Shown one piece after another: positions 55,122 to 63,169 of a stretch of DNA of 64,000 nt. This DNA is from Macrococcoides goetzii (lineage in GTDB: Bacteria; Bacillota; Bacilli; Staphylococcales; Staphylococcaceae): contig NZ_MJBI02000006.1 of NCBI RefSeq assembly GCF_002742385.2, forward strand, positions 1 to 64,000. The letters run 5' to 3'. Each line of letters begins with the position of its first letter. Position 1 is the stretch's first letter. The notes under the pieces were generated by a model, which had not been told where the DNA came from, did not search any database, and saw only the letters and a list, made by a program, of their open reading frames with translations. The position numbers were made by a program, and so were the translations under genes.

Positions 55122-55229
55122 ATGAACCATAAAACAATAAGGAGTACCATGAAGTACATACACAGTATAACAAGAAACTTATTAATAAAAAAAGAATGTG
55201 TTGGATTGTCGTTTTCTTGCTTTTCTTAG
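55122..55229 (+). CDS. Plus-strand 35-residue peptide opposed to the phage operon
   Basis: AAAGGAGG is 6 nt before the ATG, a consensus ribosome site, on the strand opposite to every other prophage gene. The peptide (MNHKTIRSTMKY... ending SFSCFS) is basic with a short hydrophobic C-terminus and two Cys. It lies antisense to the leader between the late regulator and terS. Its stop is 5 bp from the end of the regulator gene. Not recognised. Confidence 0.5.
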   Translation: MNHKTIRSTMKYIHSITRNLLIKKECVGLSFSCFS

Positions 55230-55234
55230 TTAAT

Positions 55235-55666
55235 TTACTGTTTTTCCTTTTCTTCTTTTTTCGTTTCATACACCTTAGTACATTTTTCAATTATGGAATC
55301 ATGAATATTTTCCAACCTTGTACGTTTTATACCTAATAAAGCACCACAGTTATTTAATGATCTACCATCAAAACGATACTCAAGTATTTCACGTTCTATA
55401 CCTTCCAACTGATTAGCACAGTAATTCATGAATACAATATCATCTGCATATTGTTGTAATCGCTCTTGCCTTGATATACGTCTGATGATTTCATTACCTA
55501 CCTTGTCCGATGTTGTTCCTTTTCCTGATGGTAAAGATGATTCAATACCATATGCAGCTGTTATTTTAATTTGAAAATATTCTTTATCGGTTTTTAACAT
55601 GTTATTTTTCCAGGCATAACTATCTATCAATTCTTTGATATATTCTTTTGTGTCACTTAATGCCAT
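55235..55666 (-). CDS. ArpU/RinA-type late transcription regulator
   Basis: 143 residues. The C-terminal sigma-70 region 4-like HTH (about 88-130) reads LEGIEREILEYRFDG, then LGIKRTRLENIHDSI. Regulators of this kind sit before terS in staphylococcal and enterococcal phages and activate the packaging-morphogenesis-lysis operon. Position and size fit exactly. Confidence 0.8.
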   Translation of the reverse strand: MALSDTKEYIKELIDSYAWKNNMLKTDKEYFQIKITAAYGIESSLPSGKGTTSDKVGNEIIRRISRQERLQQYADDIVFMNYCANQLEGIEREILEYRFDGRSLNNCGALLGIKRTRLENIHDSIIEKCTKVYETKKEEKEKQ

Positions 55667-55742
55667 GAGTACCTCCCGAATGATATAATATATTTGTTGA
55701 GAATAAATTATAGAGTCCGAGAGGGCTCTTTTTTAATGTTAA

Positions 55743-55886
55743 TTAGTAGGTTTTATATATCTTGTAGATTAAATAAATTAGGAGTATAAACACAATCAAT
55801 GCCAATAACGAAAACTCTCCATCTCCTGCACTACTTGATGCATTGTTTGATAATAGATTATTTGATGCAATTTGTGTTGGTGTCAT
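55743..55886 (-). CDS. Small single-pass membrane protein of the prophage
   Basis: 47 residues. A polar, Asn/Ser-rich N-terminus (about 1-24), then a membrane helix (about 26-41) and a basic end (YKIYKTY). ATG at 55886 follows GGGAGG. It is 13 bp downstream of the lipoprotein gene and probably co-expressed with it. Confidence 0.65.
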   Translation of the reverse strand: MTPTQIASNNLLSNNASSSAGDGEFSLLALIVFILLIYLIYKIYKTY

Positions 55887-55899
55887 ATATAATTCCTCC

Positions 55900-56292
55900 C
55901 TAATCTACATACTTAGGTTTAGGTACAGCCGGCACCCACATGTGAGGGTTGTAATTGATTTCATATCTGTACTTACTAACATTTTTAACTTCCATATCTT
56001 CAACAACGTAAGAAACGTTGTCAGATAGACCAATGATATGTTTTTGGTATTGCCCTTTGTCATTTTCAACAACCACTTCTAATTGCTTATCTTTTCTATC
56101 TGCTTTAATACTCATACGTCCAGACATCTGAAAGATGATGTCATTCTTGATTGCATTGATTACTGTGACTTTTCTCACAGTATTGAAATTATCAGACTCC
56201 TGAGCTAAGTTCTCTGTCACCCTATCCGCCTCTGTACCACAAGCTGTTAATAGTACTGAAGATAAAAATAATGTACCTAGTATCTTTTTCAT
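55900..56292 (-). CDS. Phage-encoded lipoprotein
   Basis: 130 residues. A lipobox signal peptide (MKKILGTLFLSSVLLTAC, Cys at 18) is followed by a beta-rich domain of about 110 residues. The mature protein would be anchored to the outer face of the membrane. Lipoproteins at this site in staphylococcal prophages are linked to exclusion of other phages or to host surface change; here that is inference. Confidence 0.85.
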   Translation of the reverse strand: MKKILGTLFLSSVLLTACGTEADRVTENLAQESDNFNTVRKVTVINAIKNDIIFQMSGRMSIKADRKDKQLEVVVENDKGQYQKHIIGLSDNVSYVVEDMEVKNVSKYRYEINYNPHMWVPAVPKPKYVD

Positions 56293-56340
56293 TTGTCATT
56301 CTCCTTTTCAGTTTTTATTTAGACCATGATATTGTTTAAT

Positions 56341-56571
56341 CTAATCAATCCTACAACGTTGTCTGTATTTCTTATATTCTTCCATGAGAGTATTAACTCG
56401 TTCATCTTCCGAAATACCATATTGTTCATTTTTATGGTCGTATTCAGTTATAATCTCATCATGTTTTAGCACCATAAATGTCGATGTACCACTCCAACGT
56501 TTAAATTCATATCCTAATTTCTCTATTTCTTTTTTTAACATTGGCGTTCCTAAGTTACGCACAACCCTCAC
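56341..56571 (-). CDS. Small phage protein, function unknown
   Basis: 76 residues, basic and helical. GYEFKRWSGTSTFMVLKHDE suggests a compact alpha/beta fold. AGGAGT-type ribosome site before the ATG at 56571. Not recognised. Confidence 0.65.
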   Translation of the reverse strand: MRVVRNLGTPMLKKEIEKLGYEFKRWSGTSTFMVLKHDEIITEYDHKNEQYGISEDERVNTLMEEYKKYRQRCRID

Positions 56572-56595
56572 TCCTTTCGTGAGTTACAATCTTTT

Positions 56596-56868
56596 TCAAA
56601 AAACATCCGATTTAATTTCTTCTACTTTCTTTTTCATTTTTTTAATCAATTCATCATTGCTAGTTGTTTGACCGCATCCACGTTCGTATGCATAACTTGT
56701 AAACCATCGCGCAAATATTCCCATGTGTTCTTGACATAAATCTATAGGACAACTCATCTCTGCATAAACTTCTCCGTTTAGATGTGTCACTTCAAACCAT
56801 GAACCGTCAGCATAACCTCCACACACATCACATATATATTCTTCTACTTCTATTGTTTTAACAGCCAT
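56596..56868 (-). CDS. Small zinc-ribbon-like phage protein
   Basis: 90 residues. CDVCGG near residue 13 and CPIDLCQEH near 40 form a four-ligand Cys/His set typical of a zinc ribbon; the C-terminus is a basic coiled coil. Probably nucleic-acid or protein binding; specific role unknown. Confidence 0.7.
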   Translation of the reverse strand: MAVKTIEVEEYICDVCGGYADGSWFEVTHLNGEVYAEMSCPIDLCQEHMGIFARWFTSYAYERGCGQTTSNDELIKKMKKKVEEIKSDVF

Positions 56869-56895
56869 CTCTCATTTCCTCCTTGTGATTTAAAG

Positions 56896-56950
56896 TAGTC
56901 GAATTCGACTAGTTTAGATTTTGCGACCGACTTCAATGTCGGTACCAAAG
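56896..56950. promoter_or_regulatory. Palindromic intergenic block
   Basis: Contains the perfect 16-bp palindrome TAGTCGAATTCGACTA (56896-56911) and the stem ACCGAC-TTCAAT-GTCGGT (56926-56943). It lies in a 130-bp gap between early genes, and may be an operator or processed RNA element. Confidence 0.4.
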
Positions 56951-57001
56951 TGTTTGATGGACGTTTCTAGTAGCTTTCTAGTTACTCTTCATTACTCCGT
57001 T

Positions 57002-57295
57002 TTACTTTGTTTTTGTGCTAGTTAGTCTGTATCTAATTTTGTCTATCCATGTAGGATTCAAAAATACCTTTGAATGATGAAACGAACCATCAAACATCAT
57101 TCCATACGAACGAATATCATTTTTTCGCAGCACTTCCTCTAACTCCTGGTTATAACTGAGCATTACGTTAAACCATATATCTCGATAACCTAGTTTTTTA
57201 TAGATGTTAATGTTGTTCAAAACGTAATTTTCTAACCTATTAGAACCATCAATTAAAAATGGTGGAATATGGACATGAGCTGTTTTGTGTTTCAC
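57002..57295 (-). CDS. Phage protein, function unknown
   Basis: 97 residues, starting MKHKTAHVHIPPFLID. Mixed alpha/beta with LGYRDIWFNVMLSYNQELEEVL. It overlaps the upstream gene by 4 bp. No domain is recognised. Confidence 0.65.
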   Translation of the reverse strand: MKHKTAHVHIPPFLIDGSNRLENYVLNNINIYKKLGYRDIWFNVMLSYNQELEEVLRKNDIRSYGMMFDGSFHHSKVFLNPTWIDKIRYRLTSTKTK

Positions 57296-57621
57296 TCGCC
57301 ATCCTCCTCTAAGTGTTTCATCAAATTTTCAATGTCTACAAGTAAACCACCTATATAACCCTTACCAGCCATAAAAGCGCTGTTAGATGATTCTTCTATT
57401 TTTTCTTTTAATATTTCCCATCGCTTTTCTGCTCGATCAGCACGGCGTTTTTGTTGTTCGGCATATAACTCTAACCCCTGTTGTACTGATAACCATTCAG
57501 TTACATCACTGTTATTACTTTTAACCTTCAACAATCCTCTTTCAAAATTGATTACAGTATACTCAGCATTCAAGTGTGGGTGATACAACTTTTCTCCAAT
57601 TAGATTAATCAATAAGCCCAC
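57292..57621 (-). CDS. Phage protein with coiled coil, function unknown
   Basis: 109 residues. A small beta N-terminus (LYHPHLNAEYTVINFERGLL) and a coiled coil (about 50-85; EQQKRRADRAEKRWEIL). It overlaps the upstream gene by 17 bp and the downstream gene by 4 bp. Confidence 0.65.
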   Translation of the reverse strand: MGLLINLIGEKLYHPHLNAEYTVINFERGLLKVKSNNSDVTEWLSVQQGLELYAEQQKRRADRAEKRWEILKEKIEESSNSAFMAGKGYIGGLLVDIENLMKHLEEDGE

Positions 57622-58003
57622 GCTCCTTACTCCAAATCAATTCGCAGATTGAACCGTCAGGGTTTTGAAGGTAGATTTTTTTAAATGTACATTTGTCAAA
57701 ACTTGCTAAATGAAGTGCTTTTTCAATTGATACATCGTTATAACACGAAATATTGTTAGTATGTGAATGAACACAAACTAATCTTTTCATTTCAGTTTCT
57801 TCTGTAATCTCCACTTGTTCTTCAATGTAAAAACGACCGTCCTTAGTCCATCCTAATCGTTCATCATACTTGAATTGACACTCAAAGAATCCCTCGACAT
57901 ATTCATTACAACCCACATCAATGCCATCAACTACTTCCACGTTATCTACTAACCAATGAAGTGCTTCTTTTTCACTCATATACTTGCGTTGCTTAATCTT
58001 CAT
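57605..58003 (-). CDS. Phage protein, function unknown
   Basis: 132 residues. The N-terminal part is a short helical segment (SEKEALHWLVDNVEVV), the remainder beta-rich with four scattered Cys. It overlaps its neighbours by 4-17 bp, as usual in compact early operons. Not recognised. Confidence 0.65.
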   Translation of the reverse strand: MKIKQRKYMSEKEALHWLVDNVEVVDGIDVGCNEYVEGFFECQFKYDERLGWTKDGRFYIEEQVEITEETEMKRLVCVHSHTNNISCYNDVSIEKALHLASFDKCTFKKIYLQNPDGSICELIWSKERGLID

Positions 58004-58212
58004 CCCTCTGCCTCCAATAGTCTATCTAAATACCACTTAGCTTTGTTCAAATCTTCTGTACCGTTTTTCCAGGGTGCTCTAGCCACATACTTAATTACAT
58101 TTGCGACATAAAAAGCTTGTTGCGATTTATAACCCTTTACGACTTGATCAATAAAATCTATGACCTCTATATCGCCTTGTTTATAATGTTGTGGATTTAT
58201 TTTGTCGCTCAT
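58000..58212 (-). CDS. DUF3310-family phage protein
   Basis: 70 residues. The family pattern is clear: INPQHYKQGDIEVIDFI, then NVIKYVARAPWKNGTEDLNKAKWYL. Small proteins of this family are common in phage nucleotide-metabolism regions; biochemical role not settled. Confidence 0.85.
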   Translation of the reverse strand: MSDKINPQHYKQGDIEVIDFIDQVVKGYKSQQAFYVANVIKYVARAPWKNGTEDLNKAKWYLDRLLEAEG

Positions 58213-58278
58213 TTAATTACCTCCAAATTATGATATTTAGTTAAAACAAAACCCGTATTTAAACGGGCTTTGTATTGT

Positions 58279-58701
58279 TTATTTCTCTACTTCTTCAAAC
58301 ACATCATTATTTGATAATTCTTCTACCGTATCATCGCTTGTTTTAGCTTCTAATGTATTTGTACCTTCTGCAGTTACTTGCTCTGTATCGTCGTTATTTA
58401 CGTCATCTAATGTAAGTTGGTTTTCATCTTGTTCTTCTTCGACAAATAGCTCTTTTCTAATCTGCTTCACTCGATTATATTGAGTAGTTAAAAATTCATC
58501 TGATACATCATCTGTAGATACTTTGAACTTCAACCCGTTTTTACTAACAGTACATGTTATTGTTGCATCATCTTCTACAAACTCTGTCGACCAGGTAACA
58601 TGTTTATCTGTGGCATTGAATTGTTTTCTTTCAATTCCTTTAGTTACATCTTCACCGAAAGTTTGTTTGATTAATTGATCTGCTAATTGAATATTTCTCA
58701 T
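58279..58701 (-). CDS. Acidic phage protein, function unknown
   Basis: 140 residues. An ordered N-terminus (about 1-95) precedes a long Asp/Glu/Thr-rich tail (ENQLTLDDVNNDDTEQV). The tail may mimic DNA or bind SSB-like partners, but nothing proves this. It lies just downstream of rusA. Confidence 0.65.
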   Translation of the reverse strand: MRNIQLADQLIKQTFGEDVTKGIERKQFNATDKHVTWSTEFVEDDATITCTVSKNGLKFKVSTDDVSDEFLTTQYNRVKQIRKELFVEEEQDENQLTLDDVNNDDTEQVTAEGTNTLEAKTSDDTVEELSNNDVFEEVEK

Positions 58702-58703
58702 TG

Positions 58704-59123
58704 TTATATTTCCTCCAGTTTAATTTTAATTTTTGGTGTATCAGAATATATTTTCTTTGTGTGTAACTCGAACACCTGACCATCATCAATCCATACATGT
58801 CCATTTGCAGCGTCCATAAATGTTTTTATCAGATTGTCTAAATCGGGCTTTTTAGTATGTGCAAAACCTAGCAATTCTAATACTTTATATTTAGGTGTCG
58901 CTTTTGGTATCGGCATCATGAACAGTGCTGTTAATTTAATTTTTTTATCTGATTTAAGTTCAGGCATCTGCTTTTTAATGAATTCTTTATGTTTCATATA
59001 ACTTGATGGCATATATATCTGTATAAAATTTTTAACTTTTCTCGCTCTAGGTCTAGGTGATGGCATAGGCTTTTCAAATCCTTTCACATCACTATACCTA
59101 ATTTCAAAATTAGTTATCGTCAT
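58704..59123 (-). CDS. rusA: RusA-family Holliday junction resolvase
   Basis: 139 residues. The catalytic acidic cluster is seen as KKPDLDNLIKTFMDAANG then WIDDGQV (about 88-115), with PSPRPRARK near the N-terminus. It cleaves four-way junctions made in phage recombination or replication. The start lies in the end of the upstream gene (14-bp overlap). Confidence 0.9.
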   Translation of the reverse strand: MTITNFEIRYSDVKGFEKPMPSPRPRARKVKNFIQIYMPSSYMKHKEFIKKQMPELKSDKKIKLTALFMMPIPKATPKYKVLELLGFAHTKKPDLDNLIKTFMDAANGHVWIDDGQVFELHTKKIYSDTPKIKIKLEEI

Positions 59124-59499
59124 TTTCTTTTAACTCATTTATACGATTAGAAATGTCGACCATTTTCGACAAATATTCATCATGCTTATTCCATAAAACT
59201 TCTATGCTATCAGCTTGTTCAATATCAAAAACTTCACTTACAGGTACTTTCGCATCTGTAGAAGTATTTCCATCATTGCTAGGCTCTTCATCACCAGGCA
59301 ACTCAGTTGGTGTAGGATAAACACTTACTATTTCAATTTCATCAAATGTCTTTTTAGTTTCAGGTATCATTGCTACTTCTCTGTGTGTATAAGGTGCGCC
59401 ATCAACAAATACATATTCATCTGTCACAGTTGTAACTTCTCCTTCAATTACGTGATCTACATTAATTGCAACTCGTACTTTATCGCCTGTTTTAAACAT
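59110..59499 (-). CDS. Phage protein, KOW-like N-terminus, function unknown
   Basis: 129 residues. MFKTGDKVRVAINVDHVIEG begins a small beta barrel (about 1-45), followed by an acidic Pro/Ser-rich linker and a C-terminal coil. AGGAT precedes the ATG. No assigned function. Confidence 0.65.
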   Translation of the reverse strand: MFKTGDKVRVAINVDHVIEGEVTTVTDEYVFVDGAPYTHREVAMIPETKKTFDEIEIVSVYPTPTELPGDEEPSNDGNTSTDAKVPVSEVFDIEQADSIEVLWNKHDEYLSKMVDISNRINELKENDDN

Positions 59500-59589
59500 T
59501 TATTTATCCTCCATCTTGTTTTTAATTTTGATTTGCATAAGTGACTTCTTTACAGAATTATGAAATGCTTTAAGGTAATTTGGTTTCAT
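59500..59589 (-). CDS. Very short basic peptide gene
   Basis: 29 residues (MKPNYLKAFH... ending KNKMEDK), basic. Its ATG overlaps the dUTPase stop codon (TAATG) with AGG upstream, and its stop precedes the next gene by less than 1 codon. Coupled translation makes it plausible, but it may only be a spacer. Confidence 0.45.
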   Translation of the reverse strand: MKPNYLKAFHNSVKKSLMQIKIKNKMEDK

Positions 59590-60125
59590 TAGTAATTACC
59601 TGCCTGTCTTTCATGATTGATTTGATTTTTAATGTCATAAGCTTTTTCAATATCTTCTAAAGTGAATCCGTAGTGATCCAGGATAATCAACAACAATGCA
59701 TAAGTTTTATTCAAGTTTTCATAATTCAAAAATATATTTAATATTGCAGGTAAAGTAGTTCTCCTTAAATTATCTGTACTTAATTCAAAATATAAATCTG
59801 ATTGCGTTCTGTTTATCCTGCTAACAAAATCAGAATTGCTTCTAGGTTTTGATTTGTTTATCAGTAAGTGCAAGAAATGTATTACATCAGCTGCTTCATC
59901 TAAAAGTTTTGTTTTATCAATCTCTTTTGTTTTCCAGTATTTCCAAATGTCATAACATTCATTAATGAACTCTGCCATTTCTACTTTCAAAGCAATATAA
60001 TGGTTATCAGTTAGAACTAGCTTCCACTCTAAGTCTGATATGCCATGTTTTTCTTGAATTGTATAGTCAATGATATGTTGTTGTTCACTAAACTTATTGA
60101 ATAAATCTGTAGTCATATTAATCAT
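59589..60125 (-). CDS. Dimeric (all-alpha) dUTPase
   Basis: 178 residues. The metal-binding motif is visible as ALKVEMAEFINECYDIWKYW and LLDEAADVIHFLHLLI (E-x3-E...E-x2-D pattern). It converts dUTP to dUMP, keeping uracil out of phage DNA. In staphylococci, phage dUTPases of this kind also derepress SaPI islands; that is family knowledge. Confidence 0.85.
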   Translation of the reverse strand: MINMTTDLFNKFSEQQHIIDYTIQEKHGISDLEWKLVLTDNHYIALKVEMAEFINECYDIWKYWKTKEIDKTKLLDEAADVIHFLHLLINKSKPRSNSDFVSRINRTQSDLYFELSTDNLRRTTLPAILNIFLNYENLNKTYALLLIILDHYGFTLEDIEKAYDIKNQINHERQAGNY

Positions 60126-60240
60126 TTTTCTTCATCTCCTCTTTAATTGCTTTATATAATGCTGCTATAATCACAAATGTAATTGCGATAACGATTAAGC
60201 TACCACAAACGAATAATGTAAAAATAAAAAAGTCTAACAT
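60118..60240 (-). CDS. Small phage membrane protein
   Basis: 40 residues from ATG 60240 (AGGAG 7 nt upstream). One hydrophobic helix from about 3 to 28 and a charged end (EEMKKND). Its stop overlaps the dUTPase start. Function unknown. Confidence 0.6.
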   Translation of the reverse strand: MLDFFIFTLFVCGSLIVIAITFVIIAALYKAIKEEMKKND

Positions 60241-60241
60241 G

Positions 60242-60427
60242 TTAATCTCCTCTCTTAAATACTTCAGTGTGTTTGATTCCGTATGTTGTATAAGGTTTTC
60301 TGTCCAGTGTTTCCAAAAACTCATATGCTAATACTTCATTTGTAAAAGTTTTAACATCACGTTCTTGCATTGTTTTACTGTCATGTTTGACAACTGTGTA
60401 ATTAACATGCGATAAGACTGTTTTCAT
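60242..60427 (-). CDS. Small phage protein, function unknown
   Basis: 61 residues from ATG 60427, 9 nt after GGAGG; the ATG at 60436 touches the ribosome site and is less likely. Compact alpha/beta (VNYTVVKHDSKTMQER). It overlaps the upstream gene by 4 bp. Confidence 0.6.
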   Translation of the reverse strand: MKTVLSHVNYTVVKHDSKTMQERDVKTFTNEVLAYEFLETLDRKPYTTYGIKHTEVFKRGD

Positions 60428-60798
60428 GATTGCCATCCTCCAAAATGTAGATTGAAACAGAATGCTGCATACCCTGTAAGTTTTCTTTCTCTTAGGGGTA
60501 CATGCTTTTTAATTATCACTTTAGGTTCAATTATTTCTTCTTCATAAATTTCTGTCGGTTTCTCAACAATATTTCTTCTGACAATTTTTCTATTCAATGA
60601 ATTTTTCATATCTTCATCCTCTACCTTTATTACATACAAACTTTTGCTATCAGGATTATTTTCAATGTATTTTCTTGCACGTTCATTAGCAATGGACCAA
60701 AAGTGACTAGGTTTAATATTAAATCTGTCCATTATCGCTCTTGATGTATCTACTGCTAAGACTTCATTTCCGCTATACAAAGCATAAATATTAGGCAT
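60424..60798 (-). CDS. Phage protein, function unknown
   Basis: 124 residues from ATG 60798 with AGGGG 7 nt upstream. N-terminal half alpha/beta (NIYALYSGNEVLAVDTSRAI), C-terminal half basic and Glu/Ile-rich. Not recognised. Confidence 0.65.
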   Translation of the reverse strand: MPNIYALYSGNEVLAVDTSRAIMDRFNIKPSHFWSIANERARKYIENNPDSKSLYVIKVEDEDMKNSLNRKIVRRNIVEKPTEIYEEEIIEPKVIIKKHVPLRERKLTGYAAFCFNLHFGGWQS

Positions 60799-60815
60799 CT
60801 CTTTTCCCCTCTCAA

Positions 60816-60974
60816 TCATTTGTATATTTCAATAGCTGATCGTGATTGTTTTTCAAAATCTTTTTGAGCAACCAGGCAACGAAGTTCATATTCGTCGCCA
60901 TTAGCCCAATCAATCATTTTTAAAGCGTATAATTCAGAACAATTTAATCTGTTCATTATGTCCTTAACTGTCAT
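60816..60974 (-). CDS. Small phage protein, function unknown
   Basis: 52 residues, MTVKDIMNRLNCSELYALKM... ending SAIEIYK. ATG at 60974 follows AAAGGA. It overlaps the end of the DnaC-like gene by 11 bp and leads into the next small gene. The C-x20-C spacing is noted but no domain is assigned. Confidence 0.6.
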   Translation of the reverse strand: MTVKDIMNRLNCSELYALKMIDWANGDEYELRCLVAQKDFEKQSRSAIEIYK

Positions 60975-61755
60975 TTTGAATTCCTTTCATACGATAATCG
61001 TCACCGTTCATGTCAAATCTGTGAGATTCACCTATGATTCTGCTAAATATTCGTTGCCACTTTTTATCTCTACTCATTTCAGCAGCAGTCAAATTTGTTG
61101 TGTAGATATTGTGCTTTCCTAATCTCATTTCAATAATCTCAAATAAATTTTCAAGAGAGTGATTTGATTCACTCACACCAATATCATCAAAAACCATCAG
61201 ATCCACATCGTTTATCAAAGATTTAATTTCCAACTCGTTATAATCAGATTTTTTATCATAACTACTTCTAATCAATGACATGAGTTGTGCGACATTCATA
61301 AACAATACTGTGTATCCTTTTTCTTTTAATTCATGAGCAATTCCATAAGCTAGATGCGTCTTACCAGTACCATATGTGCCATGTAAATAAAGTGAAAAAG
61401 GTTTTTCTTTATCAAATATCTCGACATATCTATATGCTGCATTCAATGCTTTTTTTAAGTTGTCTGTTTCAGGAAGATAATTATCTAGTCTTGCTAACTG
61501 TGTCCTTTGATTCACTAATGACTTACTAAATATCTTGTTAGCTTTATTTCTTTGAATACGTTTGAAATGATTCTCTTTTTGTTTCTTTGCTAGTGCTATC
61601 ATTTCGCAGTCGCATCCAACTTTTGTTGTGCTACCATCTTCAAAAGTTGCTAACGTATAATTGCGATCACACTTATCACAATGTAAATCTTCTGATTTAA
61701 TTATTTTAGGTACATTATTCGGTACTCTTTTCATACTTTGTTCAAATGGATTCAT
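60964..61755 (-). CDS. DnaC/DnaI-like helicase loader
   Basis: 263 residues. An N-terminal Zn-type cluster (CDKCDRNYTL... CDCE) is followed by an AAA+ domain with Walker A HGTYGTGKTHLAYGIA (about 125) and Walker B DLMVFDDIGVSES. It loads the host DnaB helicase onto the phage origin together with the initiator encoded just upstream. Confidence 0.9.
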   Translation of the reverse strand: MNPFEQSMKRVPNNVPKIIKSEDLHCDKCDRNYTLATFEDGSTTKVGCDCEMIALAKKQKENHFKRIQRNKANKIFSKSLVNQRTQLARLDNYLPETDNLKKALNAAYRYVEIFDKEKPFSLYLHGTYGTGKTHLAYGIAHELKEKGYTVLFMNVAQLMSLIRSSYDKKSDYNELEIKSLINDVDLMVFDDIGVSESNHSLENLFEIIEMRLGKHNIYTTNLTAAEMSRDKKWQRIFSRIIGESHRFDMNGDDYRMKGIQNDS

Positions 61756-61764
61756 GAATACCTC

Positions 61765-62502
61765 CTAATAAACATTTGCATATGGATTGTATTCTTCTTG
61801 CTTATTGGCTTCTGCACTGTTTAAATATGATTCAAAGTTCTCTGAATTAAATAGTGTCTTTGGTCTTAAATATTCGTTCATCTTTGAATCATTAATCCAT
61901 TGACTTACTTTTGTATCAATAACTTTTTTAAAATCTTCTAATTCAAATCCATCTTTAATACGTCCGTTGATGAACTTAATGTTTCCTGGTGTTGCTCTAA
62001 ATCTTTTCTTCGCTTTATCATTTAAATACTCAATAACTTTAGTAGCTGTTTCGTCTGATTCTTTAGAATCGGACAATATATCTTTACTATCATTATTAGT
62101 ACTTTTATTATTAGTGGAGTTATTATTAGTAGTGTTGGATTTTCCAACGTTGGATAAACCTATGTTGGTTTTTCCTACATTGGATAATCCGATTTGGTTA
62201 GGTCTTTCATACACAACGTATTCATATTCTTTTAAACGACCTTTTTCATCACGTTTTCTTGTTCTAATAATATAGTTTTTTTCTTCTAATTCTTTTAATC
62301 CACTTCTCACGCTATCTCTACCATCACTACAATGTTTTACTATTTCTGACTCATATATTTGCCAATCATCAGGTCTACTTAGTAAATAAAGTAGTATTCC
62401 TTTTGCTTTAAAGCTTAATTCACTGTCATATATAGCTGTTTTGTCTAATGTTACAAATTCACTTGCTCGTTTTACAGTCCTGAATGTTGCCATTTCACTC
62501 AC
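61765..62502 (-). CDS. Phage replication initiator with winged-helix N-domain
   Basis: 245 residues. An N-terminal HTH domain (about 12-85: FVTLDKTAIYDSELSFKAKG, VRSGLKELEEKNYIIR) is joined by an Asn/Ser-rich linker (about 105-150) to a C-terminal phage replisome domain (about 150-225: VIEYLNDKAKKRFRATPGNI). The linker is encoded by 15-bp direct repeats that probably form the origin, as in lambda O. It would bind these repeats and recruit the DnaC-like loader. Confidence 0.85.
   Translation of the reverse strand: MSEMATFRTVKRASEFVTLDKTAIYDSELSFKAKGILLYLLSRPDDWQIYESEIVKHCSDGRDSVRSGLKELEEKNYIIRTRKRDEKGRLKEYEYVVYERPNQIGLSNVGKTNIGLSNVGKSNTTNNNSTNNKSTNNDSKDILSDSKESDETATKVIEYLNDKAKKRFRATPGNIKFINGRIKDGFELEDFKKVIDTKVSQWINDSKMNEYLRPKTLFNSENFESYLNSAEANKQEEYNPYANVY
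62128..62187. repeat. Four 15-bp iterons, probable phage replication origin
   Basis: Units AGTAGTGTTGGATTT, TCCAACGTTGGATAA, ACCTATGTTGGTTTT and TCCTACATTGGATAA lie head to tail at 62128, 62143, 62158 and 62173. The shared core is TTGG. They encode repeats of [S/T]N[V/I]G[K/L] in the initiator linker. The flanking AT-rich stretch (62080-62130) could melt. Confidence 0.65.
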
Positions 62503-63157
62503 CTCTCAACATCTTATTTAACTTCTCATCAACATCTATCCACGAATCATGTAAATGGTATTTATCGTTGAATGATTGAATACCTATTCTGTGTTGTTCT
62601 GAATGATGTGCTCTACATAAAGCTAATACTTTATTTCCGTAATGATTTATTTCGGTTCTATTTCTTCCAGCACCTACTGTATTAAGATGTGCTAGATCAG
62701 AACCAGGCTTTCCACAGATAACACATTTACGATTAACAGTAGCGTGATATAAGAAGTTGTTATCCTCTTTCATCAAGTCACTTGTCTTATAACTCAATGG
62801 AATGTTATGCATGAAAATCCATGCTAGAATCAACTCGATTAATTCCCCTGCAATCTTCTTAGAACAATCTGATAAGCTAATTTCTTTATAGTCATTCATG
62901 ATTTGTAGATATGATTGAAATACGTGTCTTAAATCTTCCTGGGGTTGTCCTGTGTAATCATAGATGTCATTCAGCAATGCAAATATCTTTTTGCGTTGTT
63001 GGTCAGTAATCTTTGATGCATCATAAATTTTGATTTCAGCTTCAACAGGCAAACCATTTTCTAGTAGTAGCAATGCATCTTTATTTAAAGACACATTGCG
63101 AACTACAACATCATATTTTCCGTTCTTTTTTTGATGGAATCTGTTTATTAAAGCCAT
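62495..63157 (-). CDS. Putative HNH nuclease of the phage recombination region
   Basis: 220 residues. The C-terminal HNH motif is visible: CVICGKPGSDLAHLNTVGAG, then GNKVLALCRAHHSEQHRIG. The N-terminal 130 residues match the phage 'putative HNHc nuclease' group found beside SSB and annealing proteins. It overlaps the initiator gene by 8 bp. Confidence 0.85.
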   Translation of the reverse strand: MALINRFHQKKNGKYDVVVRNVSLNKDALLLLENGLPVEAEIKIYDASKITDQQRKKIFALLNDIYDYTGQPQEDLRHVFQSYLQIMNDYKEISLSDCSKKIAGELIELILAWIFMHNIPLSYKTSDLMKEDNNFLYHATVNRKCVICGKPGSDLAHLNTVGAGRNRTEINHYGNKVLALCRAHHSEQHRIGIQSFNDKYHLHDSWIDVDEKLNKMLRGE

Positions 63158-63169
63158 TACATCACCTCA

